Source of the DNA: Dyadobacter fermentans DSM 18053
Lineage (GTDB): Bacteria; Bacteroidota; Bacteroidia; Cytophagales; Spirosomataceae
Length of the DNA: 64,000 nt
Assembly (NCBI RefSeq): GCF_000023125.1
Contig: NC_013037.1
Span: 6,488,501 to 6,552,500, forward strand
Direction of reading: 5' to 3'
Both the position numbers and the translations under genes were made by a program. Shown here piece after piece: positions 49,828-58,485 of this stretch (the first letter of the stretch is position 1; each line of letters opens with the position of its first letter). The notes beneath the pieces were generated by a model, which did not search any database, was not told the DNA's origin, and was given only the letters and a program-made list of their open reading frames with translations.

Positions 49828-51243
49828 ATGAAGATTGACAAAAGAATTGTCATCGTGGGCGGTGGTCCTGCGGGATGCGCTGCTGCCTCGTATGCCTTAA
49901 AAAAGGGTTTTCAAAATGTGACATTGCTGGAAGCTGCCGCTTCATTGGGTGGGCTTCATCGAGATGTAGAAATCGATGGATTGCATTTTGATCTAGGTGC
50001 ATTCTTTTTTTGGAACCATCATCAGGTTTTTTCGCTCTTTCCAGGTCTGCGGGAAAAAATGATACACGCCGGTAGTTCCGGACATTTATCATTAAGTAAT
50101 GATTTTAATTTTGACAGATATCCCATAACGCTAAGGGGATATGTGAAAGAACATGGGCTGGTGGCAACGATTTGTGACTTGTTTAAAATCGCGCAATACC
50201 GCGCATTCCGTTCCGAAATGGCATGCAACAACGTGGAGGAGCTGCTCTTGTATTTTATGGGGCCTTTTTATAGAAAAACGGGGTTGGATAACTACATACA
50301 ACGATTATTTCATTTACATCCAAAGGAAATTCATATCGAGTTTGCACGGAAGCGGGTTAGTGGTGTCATCGACAAGTTCAGGAGTAAGAATGTCATTAAA
50401 AACATGCTGAAAGGCAATTTGGCCTATTTCGCGAGGTATTCTGCACCACAAGATGTTTGGGCTAGGCCTGAATCCGGCTTCGCTGCTATGTACGAATATA
50501 TTGCGGAAGCGATCAGAGAGGCGGGGGGCAATGTGCTATGCAATCACCGGGTTGAAAGGATCAATTACCGGGAAAAATACATAACAATGAGTGATGGGTC
50601 AATTGTGGAGTATGATTACCTTTTATCGAGCCAGCCTTTGCAGTTGACAAGCAAGATGACGGGAATAAAATTGGATGCCCTATTAAATTACCAGCCTTTA
50701 TGCAGCCTGTTTTATGAGTCAGAGGAAGCGATCCTGCCGGGGTGTTTTGTGCTTTTTAATTTTTCCAGAAAAGGGAAATGGAAAAGGGTTACGTTTCATT
50801 CCAATTATTATAATATTGAGAAAGGTGACGATGCACCACGCCGGCATTATTTTGTTGTAGAGTCGATGCCATCTAAGGATGAAGTAGTCAATCCGCTTCT
50901 TGCAAAGGAATTGGATTCTGATTTCAGGGGAACTTTCGAAAAGACAAAACTGCAAGACGCTTTCAAGAATATTTCATTAAAAGGGCACCGTATTACTGAA
51001 AATGGCTATCCTGTTTTTGGAAAATCATTTGACAGAAGAAAGGTTGATGCTTTTCACGAAGAGCTGTTGAACTTGGATATCCATAATATCGGACGCCAGG
51101 GTGAATTCGATCATGTAAGTTCAAGTGATGCATCCAAGAGCGCTATGAATGCAATCGAGGGCATCTGGAAGAAAGAGGAATTTGCAATTCATTTCCTCAT
51201 TTTGACAATTAACCACGCCCAAAACCCAGCGCATACCATATAA
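49828..51243 (+). CDS. FAD-dependent amine oxidase/protoporphyrinogen oxidase-like protein
   Basis: A 471-residue flavoprotein of the NAD(P)-binding Rossmann amine oxidase superfamily. IVIVGGGPAGCAAASYALKKG is the dinucleotide motif, followed by LLEAAASLGGLHRD and HFDLGAFFFW. Later, PESGFAAMYEYIAEAIREAGG and the C-terminal GRQGEFDHVSSSDAS (second FAD contact, near 440) match UDP-galactopyranose mutase-like and protoporphyrinogen oxidase-like members. The substrate is unknown; it may act on sugar nucleotides. Codon usage is clearly more AT rich than its neighbours, a sign of acquisition. Confidence 0.82.
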   Translation: MKIDKRIVIVGGGPAGCAAASYALKKGFQNVTLLEAAASLGGLHRDVEIDGLHFDLGAFFFWNHHQVFSLFPGLREKMIHAGSSGHLSLSNDFNFDRYPITLRGYVKEHGLVATICDLFKIAQYRAFRSEMACNNVEELLLYFMGPFYRKTGLDNYIQRLFHLHPKEIHIEFARKRVSGVIDKFRSKNVIKNMLKGNLAYFARYSAPQDVWARPESGFAAMYEYIAEAIREAGGNVLCNHRVERINYREKYITMSDGSIVEYDYLLSSQPLQLTSKMTGIKLDALLNYQPLCSLFYESEEAILPGCFVLFNFSRKGKWKRVTFHSNYYNIEKGDDAPRRHYFVVESMPSKDEVVNPLLAKELDSDFRGTFEKTKLQDAFKNISLKGHRITENGYPVFGKSFDRRKVDAFHEELLNLDIHNIGRQGEFDHVSSSDASKSAMNAIEGIWKKEEFAIHFLILTINHAQNPAHTI

Positions 51244-51304
51244 AGTGGCCGATGGACGGTTTGAAAATGAACTTTGCAGCATCAAAATCATTTCAAATCA
51301 AGCC

Positions 51305-52072
51305 ATGAAACATCAATTACTTTTTCTTCTCTTTGTTGGGTTAACACCTTTTTACTCCTGCACCGATCCCAACAAGGAACCCGGGCCGGACGGGAACACG
51401 AGCGGCAAAGCAGGTTATCTCGTAGGCAAGGTGCTCGACCAGCGCGGAAATGGCGTTGCCGGAGCCACCGTTTTTACTGAAAATACAGTTTTCAAAGGCC
51501 ACGGCGCGGAGGTGGCTTCTAAAAACGATGGCACTTACCAGATGGCGCTTGTGGAAGGTCTGGGCCAATGGATTGCGGACGCCTACACACTCGTAGAATA
51601 CAATGGGAAGGTCTACAAACTGCGCCTGCACCCCGAAAATACCGAATCGTTTGCAGTGGAAGAAAAGCCGGTGCGCAACTTCGAATGGCGCATTCAGGGC
51701 CGCCTGCCCGACAAAAGCCTGAACCTTTATTATGGAGGTTCCGCCGAGCTTTATCCCGACCCTAACACTGAAATTCGCTCCGAGGACGTGGAATTCAGCT
51801 TCACCCCCGAAGGCAAGCTGATCGACGGCTCCACCGGAAAAACCCTGAAATTGAGCGGAGGAAAGAGCGGTTCCAATAACCATAACCGGATCGACGACAT
51901 TCCCATTGGCCGCTACCGGGTAACGGCACTGCACAAGCCGACCGGCCTGCGCCTGCGGGTGGGTGATGCATGGGATGGCGATGATTATTTTGACAGCGTC
52001 ACGATGGAGTTCAAAGGCACGGAAGCGTCTTACCGGGCTAACCAAATGGGCATTGCATTTACCGACCGGTAA
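51305..52072 (+). CDS. Lipoprotein with carboxypeptidase-regulatory-like domain
   Basis: A 255-residue exported protein. The signal peptide ends at a lipobox (TPFYSC, Cys near 19). A charged linker (DPNKEPGPDGNTSGKAG) leads to a carboxypeptidase regulatory-like beta sandwich (YLVGKVLDQRGNGVAGATVFTENTVFK, then GTYQMAL). The remainder is beta rich without recognised family. The start ATG 51305 gives the signal peptide; an earlier frame begins at 51245, next to the FAD gene stop. It may be co-transcribed with that gene (gap 61 bases). Confidence 0.75.
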   Translation: MKHQLLFLLFVGLTPFYSCTDPNKEPGPDGNTSGKAGYLVGKVLDQRGNGVAGATVFTENTVFKGHGAEVASKNDGTYQMALVEGLGQWIADAYTLVEYNGKVYKLRLHPENTESFAVEEKPVRNFEWRIQGRLPDKSLNLYYGGSAELYPDPNTEIRSEDVEFSFTPEGKLIDGSTGKTLKLSGGKSGSNNHNRIDDIPIGRYRVTALHKPTGLRLRVGDAWDGDDYFDSVTMEFKGTEASYRANQMGIAFTDR

Positions 52073-52074
52073 AT

Positions 52075-52569
52075 CTACAAGTCCAGAATGTAATCATGCC
52101 GCACCACGTCTCCTTCCGGTACTTCCCTGAAAAAGCGGAATTGCTGCTTGGTAAGAACGTTAATCGAAGCCTGGTTTTCGGGAGACACCAGGGCGACGAG
52201 CGATTCCACGCTACCGCAATTGCGGGCGTAGGCGATGAGGGTGGCGGTGATTTCCGAGGCGTAGCCCTTGCCCCAGAATTCGGGGAGCAATGCGTAGCCT
52301 ATTTCCGTGAAGCCGTCTTCAAAAGGCACGATTTTGCCCAAACCGACGTACAAATCGGTGGCGCGTTCATAAACGGCAACAAAGCCCATGTCATTTTGCC
52401 GCCCATCGGCGCGGAGCGACCTTTCGAATCTTTTGCGGGCGCCTGGCAGATCGAGCCCCGCGCCGCTGATGTGTACCATCACATCCTGCCTTGAAACGAG
52501 CCGGAAATAGTCTTCGAAATGATTGGGAGTGAATTTTTCGTAGCGCAGACGTTCTGAATAAAACTGCAT
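52075..52569 (-). CDS. GNAT family N-acetyltransferase (RimJ/RimL type)
   Basis: A 164-residue acetyltransferase. LRYEKFTPNHFEDYFRLVSRQDVMVHI opens the fold, EIGYALLPEFWGKGYASEITATLIAYA is the acetyl-CoA binding motif A (the Q/RxxGxG/A pattern is here FWGKGYA), and LVALVSPENQASINVLTKQQF is motif B. The RimJ-like form often acetylates ribosomal proteins or small molecules. It is convergent with the lipoprotein gene (2 bases between the stops). Confidence 0.88.
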   Translation of the reverse strand: MQFYSERLRYEKFTPNHFEDYFRLVSRQDVMVHISGAGLDLPGARKRFERSLRADGRQNDMGFVAVYERATDLYVGLGKIVPFEDGFTEIGYALLPEFWGKGYASEITATLIAYARNCGSVESLVALVSPENQASINVLTKQQFRFFREVPEGDVVRHDYILDL

Positions 52570-52612
52570 TGTGAAGTGTAAAATGGATTCCTGGATGATT
52601 ACATGGCTAGGG

Positions 52613-52650
52613 ACAGTGAGCTAACGGTTCATTGTCCTGTCACTGTTTTT
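52613..52650 (+). other. Hairpin with T-run in the GNAT-pirin gap
   Basis: ACAGTGA (52613-52619) pairs with TCACTGT (52640-52646), followed by TTTT; GGACA (52611-52615) and TGTCC (52633-52637) can pair instead. It could be a terminator for an unseen transcript or a leader element. The two pairings exclude each other. Confidence 0.35.
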
Positions 52651-52786
52651 AACAAAAAGTTGACAGAAAGAATTTGGTTAATAACCGGATTTTTGCTTTT
52701 ACCGGCGGAAATTTATCATTGTGTCGCTAACCAATTGTATAGCGGCGAAGCGGGATGGTATGCGGGTCGTTTTTGTTTACCCAATA

Positions 52787-52803
52787 CGACCGAAAAACGG
52801 TCG
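52787..52803. promoter_or_regulatory. Compact dyad before the pirin gene
   Basis: CGACCGAAAAACGGTCG is a perfect 6-bp stem with an AAAAA loop, 25 bases before the ATG at 52829. It may be an operator or a leader hairpin. Confidence 0.5.
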
Positions 52804-52828
52804 CATTAACCAGAAAGGGAAACAGATC

Positions 52829-53710
52829 ATGGAAAATCAAGGTATTATCAGGAATGTAATTAATGTCAAAACGCCGCCGGCGCAACCGGGCTTTTTAGGC
52901 CCCGACCACACGGCCCGCGCGGTAATTCACCAGGAGTTTGAATACAGCGACCCGTTCATCGTGCTGATGGATGATTTTTTGGATAAAAAGGACGACACAC
53001 CTGTCGGCGGGCCGCATCCGCACGCGGGCTTTGAAACCGTTTCACTGCTGCTTGAAGGCGAAATCGGCGACGAAGCGCATACGATGAAGCAGGGCGATTT
53101 TCAGGTGATGACTGCCGGAAGCGGAATTGTTCACACCGAGACGATCGAGGGCAGGTCGCGCATGCGCCTGCTGCAAATGTGGCTGAACCTGCCGAAAGCA
53201 GATCGCTGGACGGCGCCAAGGGTGCAGGATCTCACATTTGAAAATGCGCCAACCGTCGAAAACAACGGTGCAAAAACGGTACTATACAGCGGTTCGTTTG
53301 CAGGGCTGCGTTCGCCGGTCCAAAACTATGTGCCGCTCATTGTGGCCGACATTACATTGCAGCCCGGTGCCAGCGTCTCAGAATCGCTGCCTGCCTCTTA
53401 CAATGCATTCTTGTATGTCATCAACGGCGATGTGCGGGTAGGAGATGAGGCAAGTTTACTGGAAACCAATCAGATCGGCTGGCTGAGTAGGGGTAGTGCC
53501 AACGAGGCGAGCAAGCTGCATATCGTTGCAGGCGCGGCGGGCGCACGCGTGGTGCTGTACGCAGCCGAGCCGCAGCATGACGAGATCGTGTCATACGGGC
53601 CTTTCATTTCCGACACCCAGGAAGAGATCAAGGCGCTTTACAGCGATTTCCGCCACGGCAAAATGAAACACGTTTCCACCCTGCCGGACACGCAGCGATT
53701 CCACTACTGA
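52829..53710 (+). CDS. Pirin family protein
   Basis: A 293-residue bicupin. The metal site is in GGPHPHAGFETVSLLLEGE (two His), with a later His and Glu in IVHTETIEG. The signature FLGPDHTARAVIHQEFEYSDPFIVLMDDFL near the N terminus is typical. Pirins act as quercetinases or transcription cofactors; the role here is unknown. ATG 52829 is used, since the frame further upstream (from 52721) runs through the dyad and has no conserved residues. It is convergent with the permease gene. Confidence 0.9.
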   Translation: MENQGIIRNVINVKTPPAQPGFLGPDHTARAVIHQEFEYSDPFIVLMDDFLDKKDDTPVGGPHPHAGFETVSLLLEGEIGDEAHTMKQGDFQVMTAGSGIVHTETIEGRSRMRLLQMWLNLPKADRWTAPRVQDLTFENAPTVENNGAKTVLYSGSFAGLRSPVQNYVPLIVADITLQPGASVSESLPASYNAFLYVINGDVRVGDEASLLETNQIGWLSRGSANEASKLHIVAGAAGARVVLYAAEPQHDEIVSYGPFISDTQEEIKALYSDFRHGKMKHVSTLPDTQRFHY

Positions 53711-53718
53711 TCCGGGTT

Positions 53719-56073
53719 TTATTCGCTGCGAAGGCTTTTCACCGGATCGAGCAACGCCGCGCGGATGGCTTGGTAGCTGACTGTGAGCAATGACACGACG
53801 ACCGCCAGCACGCCCGATGCCGCAAATGTCCACCATTGGATTCCGATCCGGTATTCGAAGTCGTTCAGCCAGAGGTTCATGACATACCAGGCCACCGGCA
53901 CGGCGATCACGATCGAGACGAGCACGAGTGCCACAAACTCGCCGGAAAGCAGGGCAGCAATGCTTACCACGGAGGCGCCCAGCACTTTGCGCACGCCGAT
54001 TTCCTTCACGCGGTTTTCGGCCATGTAGGCGGCGAGGCCGAATAGCCCCAGGCAGGATATGAAGATCGTCAGACCGGCGAAGAGGCCCGTCAGGGTAGCA
54101 ATGCGGCGCGTGTCTTCGAATTTCAGTGCATAATCTTCATCCACGAAATGGTATTCGAACGGATATTCGGGATTGTAGCGGCGGAAAATGGCTTCAACGG
54201 CCGGCATGAGCTCGGCGGCGGGCTTGCCGGCATGCAGTTTCATGTGGATTACATTGAAAAAACTCTGTGCGCCTTCAATGATGAGCGGGCCCTGACTGTC
54301 GTACGGCGACCGGATCACGAAATCCTTTACAACGCCCACCACCTGATAGGCCTTGCCATTGTCCCGTATCGTCTGCCCGATCGGGTCCTTGAAGCGCATG
54401 ATCTTGGCGGCAGTTTCGTTCAGTAACGCCGCGGAAGAGTCGGAAGGAAATGCGGTGAGATCCATATCGCGACCGCGGATGAGCTGCAACCCGGCAGTTT
54501 TGACAAGTCCTTCGTCTTCGGTAAAAATATCGAAATCGATTTTTTCGGATGGGTTCTTGCCCTGCCATTCAATGCCCCAGGTATCGGCGACCACACTGCT
54601 GAGCGGCGAGGCGGTTTTGGTAACCGATGTGGCAATGCTGTTTGCCAGCAGTTCGCGTTTGATCTGCGCGTAATTTTTGCCGAGGTCGCCGGTGAGCCAG
54701 TGATATACCACCTGTCCGCGGTCATAGCCCGGGTCGCGGTTCTGGGCATGGCGGATCTGTTCTACGACGATGAGCGTGGAGATAATGAGCACAATAGCGA
54801 AGCTGAATTGGATGACTACCAATACTTTCCGCGGGCTGAATGCCGAATGCGTCCTTTTGAATGTGCCCTTCAACACGCTGATCGGCTTGAACGACGACAG
54901 GTAAAACGCCGGGTAACTTCCGGCTACAATGCCGGTGAAAAGAATGAATGCCAGCGCCGCGCCCCAGAATTCGGGATGGGCTACCGGGACATGCAATTCC
55001 TTGCCGGTAAGCGTGTTGAATGCCGGCAGCACCAGGTACACGGCCAGCAGCGCTATCGCGCCGGCGACCGTCGCGATCAGGATCGATTCGCCGATGAACT
55101 GGCCCACCAGCAGCCCTTTGTTGGCGCCGGCCGTTTTGCGGATACCCACTTCCTTCGCCCGTTTTTCGCTCCGGGCGGTGCTTAGGTTCATGAAATTGAT
55201 GCAGGCAATGAGCAAAATGAATGCCGCGATCACGCCGAACAGCCGCACAATGGCGATCCGCCCGCCGACGACCTGGCCGTTTTCAAAATTGGAATATAAA
55301 TGCCAGAGGCTGATCGGGTGCAGAAACACCTCGTGTTCCTCGGCGCGATTGGAATGGCGGATGGTAATGTCTTTGATTTTGCCGGCAAGCAATGCGGGAT
55401 TCGTTGCGGGTTTCAGCCATACAAAAGTTCGCGCGTTATTGAACGACCAGCTTTCATCGGCCGCGCCGATCTTTTTCAGGTATTGCCAGGGAAGAATGTA
55501 ATCGAACCGGAATTCGGTATTGGGCGGCAGGTCCTTCATCACGCCCGTAATCGTGAAATTGTCCTTGTCGATGGAAATGGTTTTGCCTAAAACATCCTCC
55601 GTACCGAACATTCTGATCGCCATTTTTTGGGTTACGATCATCGAGCTCACGGACTGCAATGCGTTGGCCGGATTGCCCTGCAAAAGCGGAAAGTCGAACA
55701 TGCTCAGGAATGCCGGATCGGTGATCATTGCTTCGATGGAAATCTTTTTGTCGCCGTTACGCGTCACAAACCACCGCGAATAAATCCTCGCCACGTCGGC
55801 CACTTCGGGATATTCCGCTTTCAACGCCGGCCCGAGCACCTGCGGCGTCGAATTCCAGCATTGCAGCTTGCCATCGAAAGTGCCGCGGTTCCAGGCTTCG
55901 TACAAATAATCCTTTTTCGTATGGAAGCGGTCGTAGCTCACTTCGTTATACATCCAGAAGAGGATCAGCAGCGCGCTCGCCATGCCCACCGAAAGGCCCA
56001 GGATATTGATGGCTGAAAAGCCTTTGTTCCGGAACAGGTTCCTGAATGCGATTTTGAGATAGTTTTTAAGCAT
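53719..56073 (-). CDS. ABC transporter permease, MacB/FtsX type (paralogue A)
   Basis: A 784-residue permease with the usual architecture of Bacteroidota: an N-terminal membrane helix (NYLKIAFRNLFRNKGFSAINILGLSVGMASALLILFW), a large MacB-like periplasmic domain (about 45-280), an FtsX module (about 285-420), a second periplasmic domain and a C-terminal FtsX module ending in LLDPVKSLRSE. No ATPase gene is adjacent; these permeases often pair with distant ATPases or act with efflux machinery. ATG 56073 gives MLKNYLK. Paralogue B lies at 58439-60850. Confidence 0.9.
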   Translation of the reverse strand: MLKNYLKIAFRNLFRNKGFSAINILGLSVGMASALLILFWMYNEVSYDRFHTKKDYLYEAWNRGTFDGKLQCWNSTPQVLGPALKAEYPEVADVARIYSRWFVTRNGDKKISIEAMITDPAFLSMFDFPLLQGNPANALQSVSSMIVTQKMAIRMFGTEDVLGKTISIDKDNFTITGVMKDLPPNTEFRFDYILPWQYLKKIGAADESWSFNNARTFVWLKPATNPALLAGKIKDITIRHSNRAEEHEVFLHPISLWHLYSNFENGQVVGGRIAIVRLFGVIAAFILLIACINFMNLSTARSEKRAKEVGIRKTAGANKGLLVGQFIGESILIATVAGAIALLAVYLVLPAFNTLTGKELHVPVAHPEFWGAALAFILFTGIVAGSYPAFYLSSFKPISVLKGTFKRTHSAFSPRKVLVVIQFSFAIVLIISTLIVVEQIRHAQNRDPGYDRGQVVYHWLTGDLGKNYAQIKRELLANSIATSVTKTASPLSSVVADTWGIEWQGKNPSEKIDFDIFTEDEGLVKTAGLQLIRGRDMDLTAFPSDSSAALLNETAAKIMRFKDPIGQTIRDNGKAYQVVGVVKDFVIRSPYDSQGPLIIEGAQSFFNVIHMKLHAGKPAAELMPAVEAIFRRYNPEYPFEYHFVDEDYALKFEDTRRIATLTGLFAGLTIFISCLGLFGLAAYMAENRVKEIGVRKVLGASVVSIAALLSGEFVALVLVSIVIAVPVAWYVMNLWLNDFEYRIGIQWWTFAASGVLAVVVSLLTVSYQAIRAALLDPVKSLRSE

Positions 56074-56316
56074 CTTCCTGATGGGGGACAAATCCGAATT
56101 GTAGCCAGAATACCGTTTTGGAACGAGCCACTGGCCATTCAGGCAATCCAAATACTCTGCCAGATTTTTAAGTGATTTATAATCAAATATTTAAATAAAT
56201 AACCTATCACCAAATTTGTTCATTAACGAACACTTTGCGTTCACCTGGGGACGCCCGGTGTCGTCTTGATTATCATTGTGTTAATAACAGTTTTGCGCCG
56301 GATGTGATAGGAAGAA

Positions 56317-56556
56317 ATGGCGCTTCTTTATTATCTTCGTATCGCAATTACCAGGAAGAAGATGCTGAGCAAGATTTTATTATTTGTGTTGCTGGTCGCG
56401 ACCAACATTTCCCTCTATTATTTCGTAGTTATTCTCGAACCCCAGGCCGATTACCGGGCAATATTCATCGTAGTGCGCGCCATGCTCGTCACCAGCATGC
56501 TCATGCAGCTGCTCACCGCCACCGGATTTATGAAGGAAGAAAAGTTGTGGTGGTAA
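56317..56556 (+). CDS. Small membrane protein of unknown function
   Basis: A 79-residue hydrophobic protein with two membrane helices (ILLFVLLVATNISLYYFVVIL and AIFIVVRAMLVTSMLMQLLTA) and a charged tail FMKEEKLWW. The start could also be ATG 56362 (64 residues), as a TATCTTCG octamer at 56332-56339 resembles a -7 element inside the longer frame. It has no recognised family. Expression is inferred only from the open frame and the helix pattern. Confidence 0.45.
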   Translation: MALLYYLRIAITRKKMLSKILLFVLLVATNISLYYFVVILEPQADYRAIFIVVRAMLVTSMLMQLLTATGFMKEEKLWW

Positions 56557-56625
56557 TTACTCCGAAAGCTTACGTATAGTGATGTGCTTTCGAGGCTGTG
56601 GGTGTACCCCTTTACATTCACTAAA

Positions 56626-56633
56626 TATTTTTG
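56626..56633 (+). promoter_or_regulatory. Candidate -7 element for the DUF4062 operon
   Basis: TATTTTTG fits TAnnTTTG. Transcription would start near 56640, which puts the 56648-56697 hairpin at the 5' end of the message. No TTTG is present 19 bases upstream. Confidence 0.45.
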
Positions 56634-56647
56634 TAACAGTCAGTAGT

Positions 56648-56697
56648 ATAGGTTGATACAAGGCTTTGATGTGATTATCAAAGCCCTCATCACCTAT
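56648..56697 (+). promoter_or_regulatory. 50-base leader hairpin before the DUF4062 gene
   Basis: GGCTTTGAT (56662-56670) and ATCAAAGCC (56677-56685) are perfect complements around GTGATT. An outer pairing ATAGGTTGAT (56648-56657) with ATCACCTAT (56689-56697) has one bulged T. The structure ends 14 bases before the ATG at 56712. No T-run follows, so it is not a classical terminator. It may be an operator or an RNA regulatory element. Confidence 0.72.
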
Positions 56698-56711
56698 CCA
56701 TTTGACGTTCC

Positions 56712-57905
56712 ATGAACAAGAAATTCCAGATCTTTATAAGTTCTACTTATCTGGATCTGCAAGAGGAAAGAAAAAATATTGCCAATGTCATCAAAAAGCA
56801 CAATCACATTGCGGTTGGAATGGAAACTTTCCCGGCAGGGCCGGTACAGCAATGGGAGATGATCAAAGAAATGATTGATGACTGCGACTATTATGTTTTG
56901 ATCATCGGAGGCAGGTATGGAAGCATTTCGCCGCCTTTCGATCCGGATGACCAAAGGGAAATCAGCTACACGCAAAGGGAGTATGAATATGCCTACAAAC
57001 AAGGTATTCCCATTTACACTTTTTTCAGGCAAGATATCGATAAGCTACCGCCGGAAAAGCGGGAGCGAAATGAAAAGAAGCGGAAAATGTTAAAGGCCTT
57101 TATCGAAAAGGTGCGTAATAACGGCTACTATCATGAAACCTGGCAAGACGTGGGCGAACTCGGGGTATCCGTGCTTAACTCACTCACCAATGCATTCACG
57201 TCGACCCCGCGTCCGGGGTGGGTCAGATCAGATCGGTTATTTCAAACCGCAATGGATTACAGTTCGGACGTTGAAATAGTTGAGAAGCTGATCTACTACA
57301 AATTTCTCCACCTATCGGACAAAACAGTTTCGGCCGGGCCCCTGTACCGCAAATTTGTGAAACGGCTGAATACTACCATTGATGTGTACGACGAGTACCT
57401 GACTTTCCGGGTGTCAAAATTCAACAAACTGGTAACCAGGTTCAGAAGCTATGACAGCACAAGAGGCACTGCCGTGGAGGTAAATTCATTGATTCCTTTT
57501 ATCATGAGCCTGCGCGACACTGACAAAACAATAGAAGAGAACCCGCAGATATTGCAGCCTCTCATCGGTGGTCCGTCCAACGTGTTTGTAACATCCTCCC
57601 ATTATTACAATGGATTTCAGGACGGCAATAAGGACGCGGCGGCGAAAGCAGATAAAAACGCGCAGACTGTCCGGCTAGTCGTTGACTTTACATCTGTTAA
57701 GGATTATCATTTGCACATTTCCGGCCAGCCCCGGGGATTTTTCAGTTATCATGAGGAAAGTGGTAAGTTGGTATCCAGAGAAGTAGGAGATATCAAGACC
57801 GTCGTTCCGGGCTTATATTGGATCGAACGGAAGGACATGAGAGAGGGTGAGGTGATCCGGATGGAATTCTCGACTGATATTGAAACCATTTCCAACATTA
57901 CTTAG
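56712..57905 (+). CDS. DUF4062 (TIR/STIR-like) domain protein
   Basis: A 397-residue protein. Residues 1-125 are DUF4062: FQIFISSTYLDLQEERKNIANVI, DDCDYYVLIIGGRYGSISP, SYTQREYEYAYKQGIP, a TIR/STIR-related sensor or effector fold that in other proteins heads NTPases and signalling proteins, some in defence loci. Residues 150-300 are helical with charged segments (FLHLSDKTVSAGPLYRKFVKRLNTTIDVYDEYLTF). Residues 300-397 are beta rich (HYYNGFQDGN, FTSVKDYHLHISGQPRGFFSYH) and unrecognised. It is followed by the GGCT-like gene after one base. AT-rich composition sets the pair apart from the flanking permeases. Confidence 0.83.
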   Translation: MNKKFQIFISSTYLDLQEERKNIANVIKKHNHIAVGMETFPAGPVQQWEMIKEMIDDCDYYVLIIGGRYGSISPPFDPDDQREISYTQREYEYAYKQGIPIYTFFRQDIDKLPPEKRERNEKKRKMLKAFIEKVRNNGYYHETWQDVGELGVSVLNSLTNAFTSTPRPGWVRSDRLFQTAMDYSSDVEIVEKLIYYKFLHLSDKTVSAGPLYRKFVKRLNTTIDVYDEYLTFRVSKFNKLVTRFRSYDSTRGTAVEVNSLIPFIMSLRDTDKTIEENPQILQPLIGGPSNVFVTSSHYYNGFQDGNKDAAAKADKNAQTVRLVVDFTSVKDYHLHISGQPRGFFSYHEESGKLVSREVGDIKTVVPGLYWIERKDMREGEVIRMEFSTDIETISNIT

Positions 57906-57906
57906 C

Positions 57907-58485
57907 ATGAAGACTTTTATATTCGGTTACGGTTCACTGATAAACCTGAGTAGCCTGTCGAGGACCATGCAACAGGAAATGGTTGAAGAAGATATTATTG
58001 CTGTCAAGCTGCGCGGTTTCACCAGGATTTGGAATCTCAAAGCGCCGATTTTTTCGGATAATCTCAAAAAGGAGATTACCGGCATGTTTCTCAACATCCG
58101 GAGCCGACCGGAAAGCTGGGTGAACGGCGTTATTTTTGAGGTGTCGGAAGAGCAGCTGAAATACCTCGACCTGCGTGAGCGTAATTATAGCCGATTGGAC
58201 GTCACGGCGGACATTGAGCCATACCAGCAACTTGAAAAGGGCACATTCAGGGTACTAGCCTACATAGCAACCGGTCCCGAATTTTTGATGGAAGAGGCAA
58301 CGGGCGACAGCTTCGTGATGACCAACTATGTAAATATGGTGGAAAGCGGCTGCGCGGCCATCGGTGATTTCTTTCTTCAGGATTATCAGGCAACAACGGC
58401 AACCAATCCATTTCCCCTGCTGATGGGCGATTATAGTTTTACTCCGAACGAAGCGCTTCCACCGGATTCGTCAGCGCGGCTTTGA
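57907..58485 (+). CDS. Gamma-glutamylcyclotransferase-like (GGCT/AIG2) protein
   Basis: A 192-residue protein of the GGCT-like/AIG2 fold. The FGYGSLIN motif (residues 5-12) is the substrate loop, WNLKAPIF and GMFLNIRSRPESWVNGVIFEVSE are typical of the second part, and the acid expected near YLDLRERNY (E in LRERNY) is present. The enzyme class removes gamma-glutamyl groups, but plain AIG2-like proteins have other or unknown roles. It starts one base after the DUF4062 stop, so co-translation is likely. Its last 15 codons overlap the antisense end of permease B. Confidence 0.8.
   Translation: MKTFIFGYGSLINLSSLSRTMQQEMVEEDIIAVKLRGFTRIWNLKAPIFSDNLKKEITGMFLNIRSRPESWVNGVIFEVSEEQLKYLDLRERNYSRLDVTADIEPYQQLEKGTFRVLAYIATGPEFLMEEATGDSFVMTNYVNMVESGCAAIGDFFLQDYQATTATNPFPLLMGDYSFTPNEALPPDSSARL

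Noticed and set aside
56648..56697. Rho-independent terminator for the small membrane protein gene
   Set aside because: No T-run follows the stem on either side, and the hairpin sits in the leader of the next gene.
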